From an uncultured Opitutaceae bacterium (lineage in GTDB: Bacteria > Verrucomicrobiota > Verrucomicrobiia > Opitutales > Opitutaceae), in assembly GCA_937958045.1 (NCBI GenBank), contig CALFXL010000011.1, positions 1-60,245 on the forward strand: a DNA stretch of 60,245 nucleotides, read 5' to 3'. The translations under genes were made by a program, and so were the position numbers. This document shows positions 8,156 to 15,957 of the stretch, piece by piece. Each line of letters begins with the position of its first letter. Positions within the stretch are counted from its first letter, which is position 1. The notes beneath the pieces were generated by a model, which had not been told where the DNA came from, made no database searches, and worked only from the letters and a program-made list of their open reading frames with translations.

Positions 8156-8860
8156 ATGCGCCATCCCGCCCTCGACTCGCTCCTTATCCTGCAAGATCGC
8201 GACAGCAAACGACGGGGGATCGAGCAGCAGTTAAAAGCGATTCCGGCCGACATCGCCGCCGTCGAGAAAAAGATCGCCGACGAAAAAGCAGCGATCGAAG
8301 CGGCGCGCACGGAGCTGCGTGAGCTCGAGTCCCAAAAGAAATTGCTGGAGACGGAAATCGGCTCCGCGGAGCAAACGCTCGCCCGCTATAAAACGCAGCA
8401 GGTGACCGTGCGCAAAAACGACGAGTATCAGGCGCTCGGCCAACAAATCGCCGCGACCGAGGAAGCGATTTCCGCGCTCGAGGAAAAAGAGTTGGCGGTC
8501 ATGTACGCGATCGACGAAGCGAAGAAACGTTTCGCCGCGGCCGAAGCCGTTTTGAAAGAAAACATCGCGGGACACGAAGCACGCATTCGCACGCATCGCG
8601 AACGCGCCGCCAGTCTCGAGGCCGAGCTCGCGCAAGCGCAGGAAGCCTTCGCGCAGGCCCGCACCGCGGTCGATGAACCGAGCTTGCGTGTGTACGATCG
8701 CGTCGCCGCCCGCCAGACGCCCGTGATCGTGGCGATCCGCGGAGGCAAATGCAGCGGATGTCATCTGAAAATTTCCGGCGAAGTGGACTCGGTCGCGCGC
8801 AAAGGTGAGAAACTCGCCACCTGCGATCAATGCGGCCGCATCGTGTGGCTCGAGGACTGA
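8156..8860 (+). CDS. Coiled-coil zinc-ribbon protein (DUF164/CT398-like)
   Basis: The 234-residue product consists of a long antiparallel coiled coil (about residues 15-180, rich in Glu/Ala/Arg heptads) followed by a C4 zinc ribbon, CSGCHLKIS and CDQCGRIVW, near the end. This is the arrangement of the widespread C4-type zinc-ribbon family that includes Chlamydia CT398 (CdsZ), reported to bind sigma-54 and secretion components, and proteins often found next to RNase P RNA in other phyla. Its role here is unproven. I chose the ATG giving MRHPALDSLLILQDRD, since 12 upstream codons do not match the family. rnpB follows within 100 nt. Confidence 0.85.
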   Translation: MRHPALDSLLILQDRDSKRRGIEQQLKAIPADIAAVEKKIADEKAAIEAARTELRELESQKKLLETEIGSAEQTLARYKTQQVTVRKNDEYQALGQQIAATEEAISALEEKELAVMYAIDEAKKRFAAAEAVLKENIAGHEARIRTHRERAASLEAELAQAQEAFAQARTAVDEPSLRVYDRVAARQTPVIVAIRGGKCSGCHLKISGEVDSVARKGEKLATCDQCGRIVWLED

Positions 8861-8951
8861 GCGAACGCATCAACGATGCGATCCGCGGCAGCCGTTTCGC
8901 CGTGCGCCAACCGACGGCTTGCGTCGCTGCGTCGCGTGGGCACGCTGCTCG

Positions 8952-9454
8952 ATCTCAGCTTCGGGGCCAGATCGTCGCTCCGAGTTCTTTGATCCCAAGG
9001 TGCGGCCCTAAACGCCGCGCCCGTTCTTGAAACTTGGAGAGGAAAGTCCGGACACCACCGGGCAGGATTCCCGTCGAGAAACGTTGTCGCGCCGGTTCGG
9101 TTGTCCGCAAGGATGCCGGTCGGATTCGCTTCTGCTCAAGCCGGGGCGCCGCGGGCAACATCCTGCGGCGACGGATAGTGTCACAGAGAACAAGTAGCCG
9201 CCGCGCGTCGCCAGACGAACGGCGGTCATAGTGAAAAGGTGGGGTAAGAGCCCACCGCGCCGTCAGTAATGACGGCGGCAGGAAAAACCCAATCCGGTGC
9301 AAGGCAAAATAGGCGGCTGGACGGCCCGTCCCATAGCCGCGGGTATGCCGCATTTCGCCTCGGCGAAACGCTGCGCAAGCAGTGAGAGAAATGACGATCA
9401 CCGCGCCTCCGGGCGCGCACACAGAATCCGGCTTACCGGCCTCGAAGCTGAGAC
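8952..9454 (+). ncRNA. rnpB: RNase P RNA, class A
   Basis: The universally conserved 5' core GAGGAAAGTCCGGACACC lies at about 9040-9057 and the 3' core ACAGAATCCGGCTTACCGG at about 9421-9439. The P1 helix is visible: CTCAGCTTCGGGGCC (8954-8968) pairs with GGCCTCGAAGCTGAG (9438-9452). Further signatures include GGTAAGAGCCCACCG and GTGCAAGGCAAAATAGG. At about 500 nt it is longer than the usual 350-420, with extra sequence before the first core and in the peripheral helices. RNase P trims tRNA 5' leaders. Ends are estimated from P1. Confidence 0.95.
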
Positions 9455-9458
9455 CTCC

Positions 9459-9479
9459 TTTCGCCGCATCGCGGCGAAA
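9459..9479. other. Perfect hairpin after rnpB
   Basis: A 9-bp perfect stem TTTCGCCGC / GCGGCGAAA with loop ATC lies 6 nt after the P1 helix of rnpB. No U-rich tract follows on the plus strand, so it may be a processing or weak termination structure. Confidence 0.5.
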
Positions 9480-9575
9480 AGAATGGGAGGGAATGAGCAG
9501 TGGCGAATGACCAATGTAGCATTCGGCGGTGCGGAGCGAGGCGTTGAAAAATTCCCACGCGGATGGATCCGGGGC

Positions 9576-9596
9576 GGACGTTGCGGAGCAACGTCC
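9576..9596. repeat. REP-like palindrome with TGC-GGA-GCA core
   Basis: GGACGTTGC-GGA-GCAACGTCC is a perfect 9-bp stem with a 3-nt loop. It lies in the gap between rnpB and the receptor gene and pairs in style with the inverted-core palindrome at 9639-9659. Confidence 0.6.
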
Positions 9597-9638
9597 CTGC
9601 CGCGTGAAATTGCTTCGCGAAACGCATCGCGCGGGTAG

Positions 9639-9659
9639 GGGCAATGCTCCGCATTGCCC
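9639..9659. repeat. REP-like palindrome with TGC-TCC-GCA core
   Basis: GGGCAATGC-TCC-GCATTGCCC is a perfect 9-bp stem. Its core is the reverse complement of the core at 9576-9596 while the outer stem differs, as in paired REP/BIME units. It could also terminate the receptor transcript, which ends at 9696 on the minus strand. Confidence 0.6.
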
Positions 9660-9695
9660 GCTGTATTCTTGGAAAACCTTATGGTCTCGCGCCGA

Positions 9696-11753
9696 TCACC
9701 ATCGGCAATCGATGCCGGCGAAGAGCGCGCGGCCGTCGCCGGGGAAAAATTGCGCTTGGTCCACGCCGGCGGCGTTTTCGATCACGCCAGTGGTCGCGAC
9801 ATAGCGTTTGTCTGCGAGGTTGCGCAGGTCGACAAACCACGAAACGCCGCGTTGTTCGTCGCGTCGTCCGATGCGAACGCCGACGATTGCGTAGCCATCC
9901 GCCGCGAGGGTATTGCGGAAATCGATGTAGGTTTTTTCGGGCACCCATTCAACGGTTGGGCCGACGTGCCAGCCGGAGCGATGTTCCCACATCAATTCGC
10001 CGCGCAGGAGATCGCGCGGCAATCCCGCGAGCGTGTTGCGCCCGTAGAGCGGATCGCCGTCGAAACGAAAATCGCCATGGGTCCACGCACCGCGCAGCAC
10101 GAGTCGTTGCGAGGGCTCTTCGCGCGAATTCCACGCGTGGCCCAGCAAGTCCGCTTCGAGCGAGAACTCGATGCCGCGGTGCAGCGTGCGGTTTGCGTTC
10201 ACGGTCGCGGTGAGCTGCGTGTCGGGATCGACCAGCGTCAGTAGTTCATTTTTCAATACAGCCGAATAAAGCGATGCGTCCCAACGCACGAAGCCGTGCG
10301 CGCCGCGCGAACCGACTTCGTAAGTCGTGGCGGTCTGCGCGCGTCGCGCGGTGTTGAGCGTGAGCGTCTCGCTGAACGACGGCGGTTCGTAGCTGCCCGA
10401 GACATTGGCGAAGATCTGCGCCTGCGCAGCCTCCCAACGAAGTCCGAGCTTCGGCATCGCGCGATCGTAACGAAGCGTGTAGTCGGCGACGTTGCCCGCG
10501 ATGCGTTCGTTGCGACGTTCGTTCATCGCGGCGCTCGCGCCGAGCACGAGCGTGAAGCCACGCGCGAGTGTCATTTGGTCTTCGGCAAATGCTTCGAGAT
10601 TTTCCGCGGTTTGTCGCGCGCGGGAAACGAGTGCGCCGCGCTCGCCGGCGACGTTGATGAAGTTCGCCGCGCGCGTGACGCCGCGTGTGTACGACAGTCC
10701 TGCGCGCAGCCGATGGTCGCGTCCGAACCATTGCGCGCGATGCGTGACGGCGGCACCGAAGAGCGCGTCGTTCGAGCGTTGTTCGATCGCCTGGAAAATC
10801 GGATGATCGAGATCCTTGTACGTCCATGCCGCGGTGAAATCCCACCATGTGTCGCCGGTGCGCACGCTCGTTTTGTTGGACGCGCGCCAGAGTGCGAAAT
10901 CGCGTTTCTGATCGAGCGTGCGATTCGTGGCGGCGGCTTGGCGCGGATCGTCGGCGATCTGCGCGAGTGTGAGGCTTCCCGGAAGTTCGGAATCGGTGCG
11001 CACCGCCGTTGCATAAAAACGCGTTTCCACGTCGGGCGACACGCGCGCACCGAGATTGGCGAAGACGCGGTCGTTGTTTTGCTGCGCGTGCTCGCGGAAG
11101 CCGTCTTGGGACTGACGCGTGTACGTCGCAAAGCTGTCCCAGCGCGCGCGCGCGCCGCCGGCGGAAACCGTTGCGCGCAGATAATTCCACGAACCGGTTT
11201 CGACGCGCGCGCTCGTGCCGGGCGAATCGAGTCCGTTGCGCGAAACATAGTCGATCGCGCCGCCGAGCGTAGACGCACCGCTGGCGAGAGCGTTGGCGCC
11301 GCGCCACACATTCATGTACGCGGTGGCGGTGGGCTCGATCGCTTGGAAATCGAAACTGCCATCGGCGAGATTGAGCGGCACGCCGTCTTGCATCATGCGC
11401 AAGCCGCGGCCGTGAAATGTGCGCTGAAGTCCCGAGCCGCGGATTGAAAGACGCGCTTCATCGGAGCCGAAACGCGATTGAGCGATCACGCCCGCGGAGA
11501 GTGCGAACGTATCTTCGACCGTGCTCGCGCGTCCGCGCAGAAAACGACCGGCGTCGATGACTTCCGTGCCGCCGGGAACGGAGAAGAGTTCCGCGCGCGA
11601 AAATTCGATCGAAGGCGATGTGGCGGATGCTCCGCGAGTCGCAGAGACGTGGAGTTTATCCAGCAAAAGCGGATCGGACTCCGGATTGTTGGCGCGTGCC
11701 GAAAACGGCAGCGCGGAGATGAGAATAAGAAGAAGTTTTTGAGAAAAGTGCAT
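9696..11753 (-). CDS. TonB-dependent outer-membrane receptor
   Basis: The 685-residue protein begins with a signal peptide (LLLILISALPFSARA). A plug domain follows: RLSIRGSGLQR and a RMMQDGVPLNLADG stretch, then GANALASGASTLGGAIDYVSR. The rest is a beta-barrel rich in alternating aromatic strands, ending DQAQFFPGDGRALFAGIDCRW with a terminal aromatic as outer-membrane proteins require. It imports a metal chelate or similar large solute using TonB energy; plug features resemble siderophore receptors, but the substrate cannot be named. The upstream small CxxC protein on the same strand is probably part of the transport unit. No Shine-Dalgarno is seen. A short GACGGC/GCCGTC hairpin lies just before the ATG. 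Confidence 0.92.
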   Translation of the reverse strand: MHFSQKLLLILISALPFSARANNPESDPLLLDKLHVSATRGASATSPSIEFSRAELFSVPGGTEVIDAGRFLRGRASTVEDTFALSAGVIAQSRFGSDEARLSIRGSGLQRTFHGRGLRMMQDGVPLNLADGSFDFQAIEPTATAYMNVWRGANALASGASTLGGAIDYVSRNGLDSPGTSARVETGSWNYLRATVSAGGARARWDSFATYTRQSQDGFREHAQQNNDRVFANLGARVSPDVETRFYATAVRTDSELPGSLTLAQIADDPRQAAATNRTLDQKRDFALWRASNKTSVRTGDTWWDFTAAWTYKDLDHPIFQAIEQRSNDALFGAAVTHRAQWFGRDHRLRAGLSYTRGVTRAANFINVAGERGALVSRARQTAENLEAFAEDQMTLARGFTLVLGASAAMNERRNERIAGNVADYTLRYDRAMPKLGLRWEAAQAQIFANVSGSYEPPSFSETLTLNTARRAQTATTYEVGSRGAHGFVRWDASLYSAVLKNELLTLVDPDTQLTATVNANRTLHRGIEFSLEADLLGHAWNSREEPSQRLVLRGAWTHGDFRFDGDPLYGRNTLAGLPRDLLRGELMWEHRSGWHVGPTVEWVPEKTYIDFRNTLAADGYAIVGVRIGRRDEQRGVSWFVDLRNLADKRYVATTGVIENAAGVDQAQFFPGDGRALFAGIDCRW

Positions 11754-11920
11754 GGAGGAGGATTCGCGTGACGGCGCTTGGCCGTCGGCTGATCAAGGCA
11801 TCGCGCTCGCGCGACAGGCGGTGCGTCGATGCGTGAACTCACGATCGCCGTGCTGTTCCCGGCTACGGGGGTGCGACGACGATCTTGTGCACGGCGAAAG
11901 TGCCGCGCGGGGTTATTGAA

Positions 11921-12316
11921 TCAGGCCGCGAGTCCTCGTGGCGGCGGTAAAGGCGGCGTCTGCCGCGCGGAATCGGGTATCCTCCGATCGCACAACGCCC
12001 AGCGGGCGGACTCCGGTGCGTCGAGGATGAACGACGCGTCGGGGAGCGTGAGAAAAAGATTTTTGGCGTCGAGCGAAGCGCCGAAAGGCAGCGGAGCGTC
12101 GGGCGTCGCGTCCTGCTGTGCGGCCACCACCAGCTCGCAAATCCCGCAGAGATTATCCGGTGTGAACGTGAGACGCACCGCTTCGCGCAGCGGCATCGTT
12201 TTCGCGTAAGTCGCGATCATGCGTCCCCAAGCGAAGGATTGGATCAATTGCCATTGCCCGCCGCTGGCCAGCAGCCACGCGAACAGGACAAGGATGATCT
12301 GGAAACGACGACGCAT
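11921..12316 (-). CDS. Small secreted or membrane-anchored CxxC protein
   Basis: The chosen start gives 131 residues: MRRRFQIILVLFAWLLASGG, a signal peptide or anchor, then SFAWGRMIATYAKTMPLREAV, then TPDNLCGICELVVAAQQ with a CxxC pair, and a Pro-rich tail. This pattern (aromatic segment, 'RM' segment, CxxC) resembles small proteins often found beside TonB-dependent receptors in Verrucomicrobiota and Lentisphaerota, possibly metal related, but no characterised family is recalled. It precedes the receptor gene by 167 nt on the same strand, suggesting co-transcription. A 25-codon upstream extension exists and is less likely because it lacks the signal peptide at its N-terminus. Confidence 0.6.
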   Translation of the reverse strand: MRRRFQIILVLFAWLLASGGQWQLIQSFAWGRMIATYAKTMPLREAVRLTFTPDNLCGICELVVAAQQDATPDAPLPFGASLDAKNLFLTLPDASFILDAPESARWALCDRRIPDSARQTPPLPPPRGLAA

Positions 12317-12451
12317 GCGACGTCGACAGGTGTGACCGTGCGGTCTCCCGCACACAAGCCCGCCGTACGGCCGGATTTTCCGTCCCGACAAAACCCTTGA
12401 CTCGCCGGGGTGGGCCTGAGTTTTTAGCCGGCTTCCAATCTTTTATACGTC

Positions 12452-12712
12452 ATGGCCAACACCAAATCCGCCATCAAAGCCGCCCGCAAAACCGAGCGTC
12501 TCACCGTCCGCAACAAGTCGGTCAAAACCCGTCTGAAGACTCTCCACAAGAAGTTTGAGGCCGCTGTGAAGGCTGGCGACCCCGCCGCCGCCAAGGCTGC
12601 TGGTTCTGCTTATGCGTCTGCGATGGACAAGGCCACCAAGTCCGGCGTCATCCACAAGAACGCCGCGGCCCGCGCCAAGTCGCACGTCGCCAAGTACGCT
12701 CAGGCGAAGTAA
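12452..12712 (+). CDS. rpsT: 30S ribosomal protein S20
   Basis: S20 binds the 5' and 3' minor domains of 16S rRNA early in 30S assembly. The 86-residue product begins MANTKSAIKAARKTERLTVR, matching the family start, and is a Lys/Ala-rich helical bundle with the typical GVIHKNAAARAKSHVAK end. Codon use is cleaner (AAG, CTC, GCC) than in neighbours, as expected for high expression. It is a single-gene unit with a terminator 17 nt after the stop, divergent from the CxxC protein gene. Confidence 0.97.
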   Translation: MANTKSAIKAARKTERLTVRNKSVKTRLKTLHKKFEAAVKAGDPAAAKAAGSAYASAMDKATKSGVIHKNAAARAKSHVAKYAQAK

Positions 12713-12728
12713 GCGTCTTTCCTTTCAC

Positions 12729-12762
12729 AGCCCTCGGTGCCACGCGCGCCGAGGGCTTTTTT
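12729..12762 (+). terminator. Rho-independent terminator of rpsT
   Basis: The stem AGCCCTCGG (12729-12737) pairs with CCGAGGGCT (12749-12757) and is followed by a run of T. Confidence 0.93.
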
Positions 12763-12791
12763 CGTTTGTACCGCGCCGGTGCCAACTTGCC

Positions 12792-12820
12792 GATGCACCG
12801 CGGAGGCGCGGAGGGCGCGG
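12792..12820. repeat. Short GCGGAGG-type tandem repeat
   Basis: CACCGCGGAGGCGCGGAGGGCGCGGAGAAA-like sequence contains three near copies of CGCGGAG at 8-9-nt spacing. It lies in the rpsT-addB gap. No coding potential is seen. Confidence 0.5.
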
Positions 12821-12850
12821 AGAAATGGCATGATAGGATGGGCTTTGGGG

Positions 12851-12941
12851 GACCACTGATTCACACTGAGGATTCGGAAGGCTGGGTTTGGATAAAGGAG
12901 TGGTGGTTGGATCCGTGTTCTTCCGTAGCCATTAGTGGTTG
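12851..12941. repeat. Paired arms: ACCACTGATT-type and ATTAGTGGTT-type
   Basis: The left arm (12851-12881) begins GACCACTGATTCACACTGAG. The right arm (12909-12941) is GGATCCGTGTTCTTCCGTAG followed by CCATTAGTGGTTG. The outer ends are inverted (ACCACT against AGTGGT) and the inner parts also (GGATTCGGAAG against CTTCCG). The right arm has an approximate 10-nt period. It lies in the otherwise empty gap before addB, which shows no clear promoter. Confidence 0.5.
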
Positions 12942-13044
12942 AAAACATCTGCCCCGGTTCATCATCGAGCGACACCGCGAAACCGAGTTCTGCGGTGCGG
13001 AATGAGTTGTGCCTGTCCGCAACGACGCTTTTTTCGCGTGAGTC

Positions 13045-15957
13045 GTGCCAGCACCCCACGTCGAATTTTATCTGTATCGCCATGCGCTCACGGCGTGGCG
13101 CGAGGCGATCCAGCCGTGGTTGACGGCGGGGCATGGCCGTTTGCAGCGCAGCTACATCGTGGTGCCGACGCGCGGTCAGGCGCAGGCCTTGAAACAACGT
13201 TGTCTGATCGAACGCGTGCCGCTGCTCGGCGTGGAGTTTTTGTCCCCGGGTCTCGCGCGCAAAAAATGGGCGACGCTGGTCGGCGGCGAAACGCTCAGGC
13301 CGGCGATGGGCCGCGAACTGCTTTTGCTTGGACTCGGGGCGATCGTGGAGCGGCGCCTGCAAGCGCTGGCAGCGGATGCACCCGAACGCGGTTTGCTGAA
13401 AAGTCTGCAAAGCGATCTCGAGCGAGCGCTCGATGATTTCGACGATTTGTTGAAAGCGGGATTTGGTCCCGAGGATTTTTCGCTCCGCGAAATGCGTTCG
13501 ATCTTTGCGGAGCTCGCGCAGTGGGTGGACGAACTGGGGTATGCATTCGCGCCGCGTCAGCTCGAAGCGGCGGCGGTGGAGATGCAAAAAAGCGGTGCGC
13601 GCAAAATCGGAGGACGTGTGCTGGTGCACGGTTTCGGCGCGGAGGCGCGCGGCGAATTTCTCAATGTCGCGACCTTCGCGCGCGGTTTCGACGACATCAC
13701 GGTGCTCATTCCCGAGCCGGAATTCACCGGGCGTCGCCAAAAAGTGAATACAGACTGGGCGGAGCTCTGGGAGAAACTGCTCGGTGTTGCGCCCGAGCCG
13801 CTGATCGAAACGGACGATGTTCCTTCGTGCGAAAACGCGGTCGCGGGCTGGGCGGGTGGCGAACCGGTGGTCGCACGCGCGGCCGCGGCCGACTCGGTGA
13901 TCGTGGGACTCACGCGTGGCGATGAGATGCGTCTGGTCGCCGCGAAGATCGAGCAGGTGTTGCGCGATGGCGCGGAAAGTATCGGCGTGATTTTCCCACG
14001 AGCGGATGCGGCGCATCTGCGACTGAGCGCCGAGCTGCGGGCGCGTGAAATTTCCTTCGTCGATCAAGTGGGCCAGTGGGGGCCGCCGGAGATCGAGATG
14101 CGATTGGGGCGGGCGCTGATCGCCTTTTATGAACAAGGCGCGCGACTCGAGGAGTTGCTGACGCTCTGGCCGTTGTTGAAAGCGATCGGACTCACGGAGC
14201 TTTCGCTCGGCGACGTGCGCGATGTGTGCGAGCGGTTGTTCGACGAGAAGCAAAATCACGCGCTCGAAGTGTATCGCGAGATGCTCGATCAATCGGACCG
14301 GCCCGCGTGGCAGGAAGTCGGTCGCATCGCGGCGCGACTCGGTTCCGCGTGGCCGGCGGAGCTGACGTTGGGCGAGGCGCTGCGACGCTTCGAAGAAACG
14401 TGGGAAGCGCTCGAGCAAGTCGCGCCGGAAGGTTGGGGTGCTTTGCGCGCGTTGGCGGAAAAAGACACGCGTCCATTGCCCGCGAAAGTAGCGTTGGCGG
14501 CGCTCAAAGGATTTTTGCCGGAAAGAACAACGGCGGCCGGAGCGGCAGCGCGAAATGGATTCGCACGCGTGATACTCACGACGCGTCGCCGCGCGGAGGG
14601 CGTGGTGTGGTCGCATCTGTTTCTCACGGAGTCCAACGCCGGCGTGTGGCCCGAACGCAAAGAAGCGAGCTGCTGGCTGACCGATGAACAGCGCGCGGAG
14701 CTGAATCAGCGTGCACGGCCCGGTCTGGGGTTGTTCACCACCGATGAGCGCGCGTGGTTTGAGAAACACGGCGTCTCTCAACTCGTGCGCGATACGACGC
14801 GGCACGTGTGGTTTTCGGCGGCGTTGCTCGACGAGAGCGACACCGAGATGAAGCTCGCCCCCAACAGTTGCCTGGAGAGATTGCTGTGGGCCGATGCGCT
14901 CGCGCACGGCGAACGGGCGGGACTCGAAGAATTATTTGAACGACGCGCGCAACGCGTGCCGGAACGCAGCGCGTATCCAAAAATGGATACAAACGCGTGG
15001 CTCGACATTCACCGCTCGCGGCAAGATCCCGCGAAACCGTTCGATGCGTATTTCTTTTCGGTCGATCCGACGAAAGTGCGTCCGCCGCGACTTCCCGCGC
15101 GCTTGATCGAACGGGCGATGGCCGATCCGGCGGAGCTTTGGTTCAAAGCCGTGCTGCAGGCGGAGCGCATCGAATGGAAACCGTTTGTGCGTGCGCGCAA
15201 AAAGGCGCTCGGGCAACTCGCGCACCGAGTGTTGGCGAAGGTGCTGCGCACGCGTGCGGTGGAGCGGATTTTTAGCGAAATGCCGGCCGAGGAAGATGCG
15301 CTGCGACGACTCTCGGAAGAGATGGCGAAGTTGCGCGAGGCGCGTCCCGCGAACCGTTATTGGGAATCGTTTCACGCGGAGCTCGAAGCGATGTGCGAGG
15401 TGCTTTTGCGCAAAGTCCTCGCACTCGATGCGGGACGTTTTGTGGCGACGGAAGTGGATTTGCCCGCAGGGGCGACGATCCCGCTGGGGCCGGACCGGCG
15501 TTATCCGGTTTATGGGCGCGTGGACTTGGTGCGCATCGATCGCACCGACTGGCTGCAGGCCCGCGTCGATGTGGTGGATTTCAAGACAGGTCAGGACAAA
15601 CCGCTGTCGGCGGAGCGTATGGCGCGCGAAGGCGCGTCGTTGCAGCTCGGCGTTTATCTTGAAGCGATGCGCTCCGTGGGCGCGCCGCATGGACGCGTGC
15701 ATTTGTTGAAACCGGATGCGGGCGATGGCGGCTCGATCGGCATGGAGGATCTGCCGGTGGCGCTGTCGGGCTTGGCGCAAATCGGACGACATCTCGACAC
15801 GGGCATTTACGGCGCTCTCACGCCGGAGCCGTCGGAGTATTCACCGCCTGGATACGCGTGGCCGCTGGCGATCGCGCCGGTGGCGGAGGTTGTGTTGCGC
15901 GCTAAGTTTGAGGCGACATTTGGTGAACCGCCGGAAGGTGAGGAGGGCGCGCTGTGA
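13045..15957 (+). CDS. addB: AddB-like PD-(D/E)XK nuclease/helicase subunit
   Basis: AddB is the inactive-helicase/nuclease partner of AddA in double-strand-break end resection, generating 3' tails for RecA. The 970-residue product has an N-terminal helicase-like region with YIVVPTRGQAQALKQR but no Walker A, as in alphaproteobacterial AddB, a middle segment with VILTTRRRAEGVVWSHLFL, and a C-terminal RecB-type nuclease with GRVDLVRID and VDVVDFKTG, giving the D...DxK catalytic set. The Cys cluster that binds 4Fe-4S in Bacillus AddB is not seen at the C-terminus. It overlaps the AddA-like gene by 4 nt. A different exonuclease-associated UvrD-type pair cannot be excluded. Confidence 0.82.
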   Translation: MPAPHVEFYLYRHALTAWREAIQPWLTAGHGRLQRSYIVVPTRGQAQALKQRCLIERVPLLGVEFLSPGLARKKWATLVGGETLRPAMGRELLLLGLGAIVERRLQALAADAPERGLLKSLQSDLERALDDFDDLLKAGFGPEDFSLREMRSIFAELAQWVDELGYAFAPRQLEAAAVEMQKSGARKIGGRVLVHGFGAEARGEFLNVATFARGFDDITVLIPEPEFTGRRQKVNTDWAELWEKLLGVAPEPLIETDDVPSCENAVAGWAGGEPVVARAAAADSVIVGLTRGDEMRLVAAKIEQVLRDGAESIGVIFPRADAAHLRLSAELRAREISFVDQVGQWGPPEIEMRLGRALIAFYEQGARLEELLTLWPLLKAIGLTELSLGDVRDVCERLFDEKQNHALEVYREMLDQSDRPAWQEVGRIAARLGSAWPAELTLGEALRRFEETWEALEQVAPEGWGALRALAEKDTRPLPAKVALAALKGFLPERTTAAGAAARNGFARVILTTRRRAEGVVWSHLFLTESNAGVWPERKEASCWLTDEQRAELNQRARPGLGLFTTDERAWFEKHGVSQLVRDTTRHVWFSAALLDESDTEMKLAPNSCLERLLWADALAHGERAGLEELFERRAQRVPERSAYPKMDTNAWLDIHRSRQDPAKPFDAYFFSVDPTKVRPPRLPARLIERAMADPAELWFKAVLQAERIEWKPFVRARKKALGQLAHRVLAKVLRTRAVERIFSEMPAEEDALRRLSEEMAKLREARPANRYWESFHAELEAMCEVLLRKVLALDAGRFVATEVDLPAGATIPLGPDRRYPVYGRVDLVRIDRTDWLQARVDVVDFKTGQDKPLSAERMAREGASLQLGVYLEAMRSVGAPHGRVHLLKPDAGDGGSIGMEDLPVALSGLAQIGRHLDTGIYGALTPEPSEYSPPGYAWPLAIAPVAEVVLRAKFEATFGEPPEGEEGAL

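Noticed and set aside
11754..11915. Riboswitch (cobalamin or TPP) upstream of the TonB receptor
   Set aside because: Only a GGGAACAG-like word and a short hairpin are present; no conserved riboswitch core.
12700..14907. A 735-codon minus-strand open frame opposite the AddB-like gene
   Set aside because: Arg/His-rich shadow composition; the plus-strand gene has a PD-(D/E)XK nuclease motif and couples to addA.
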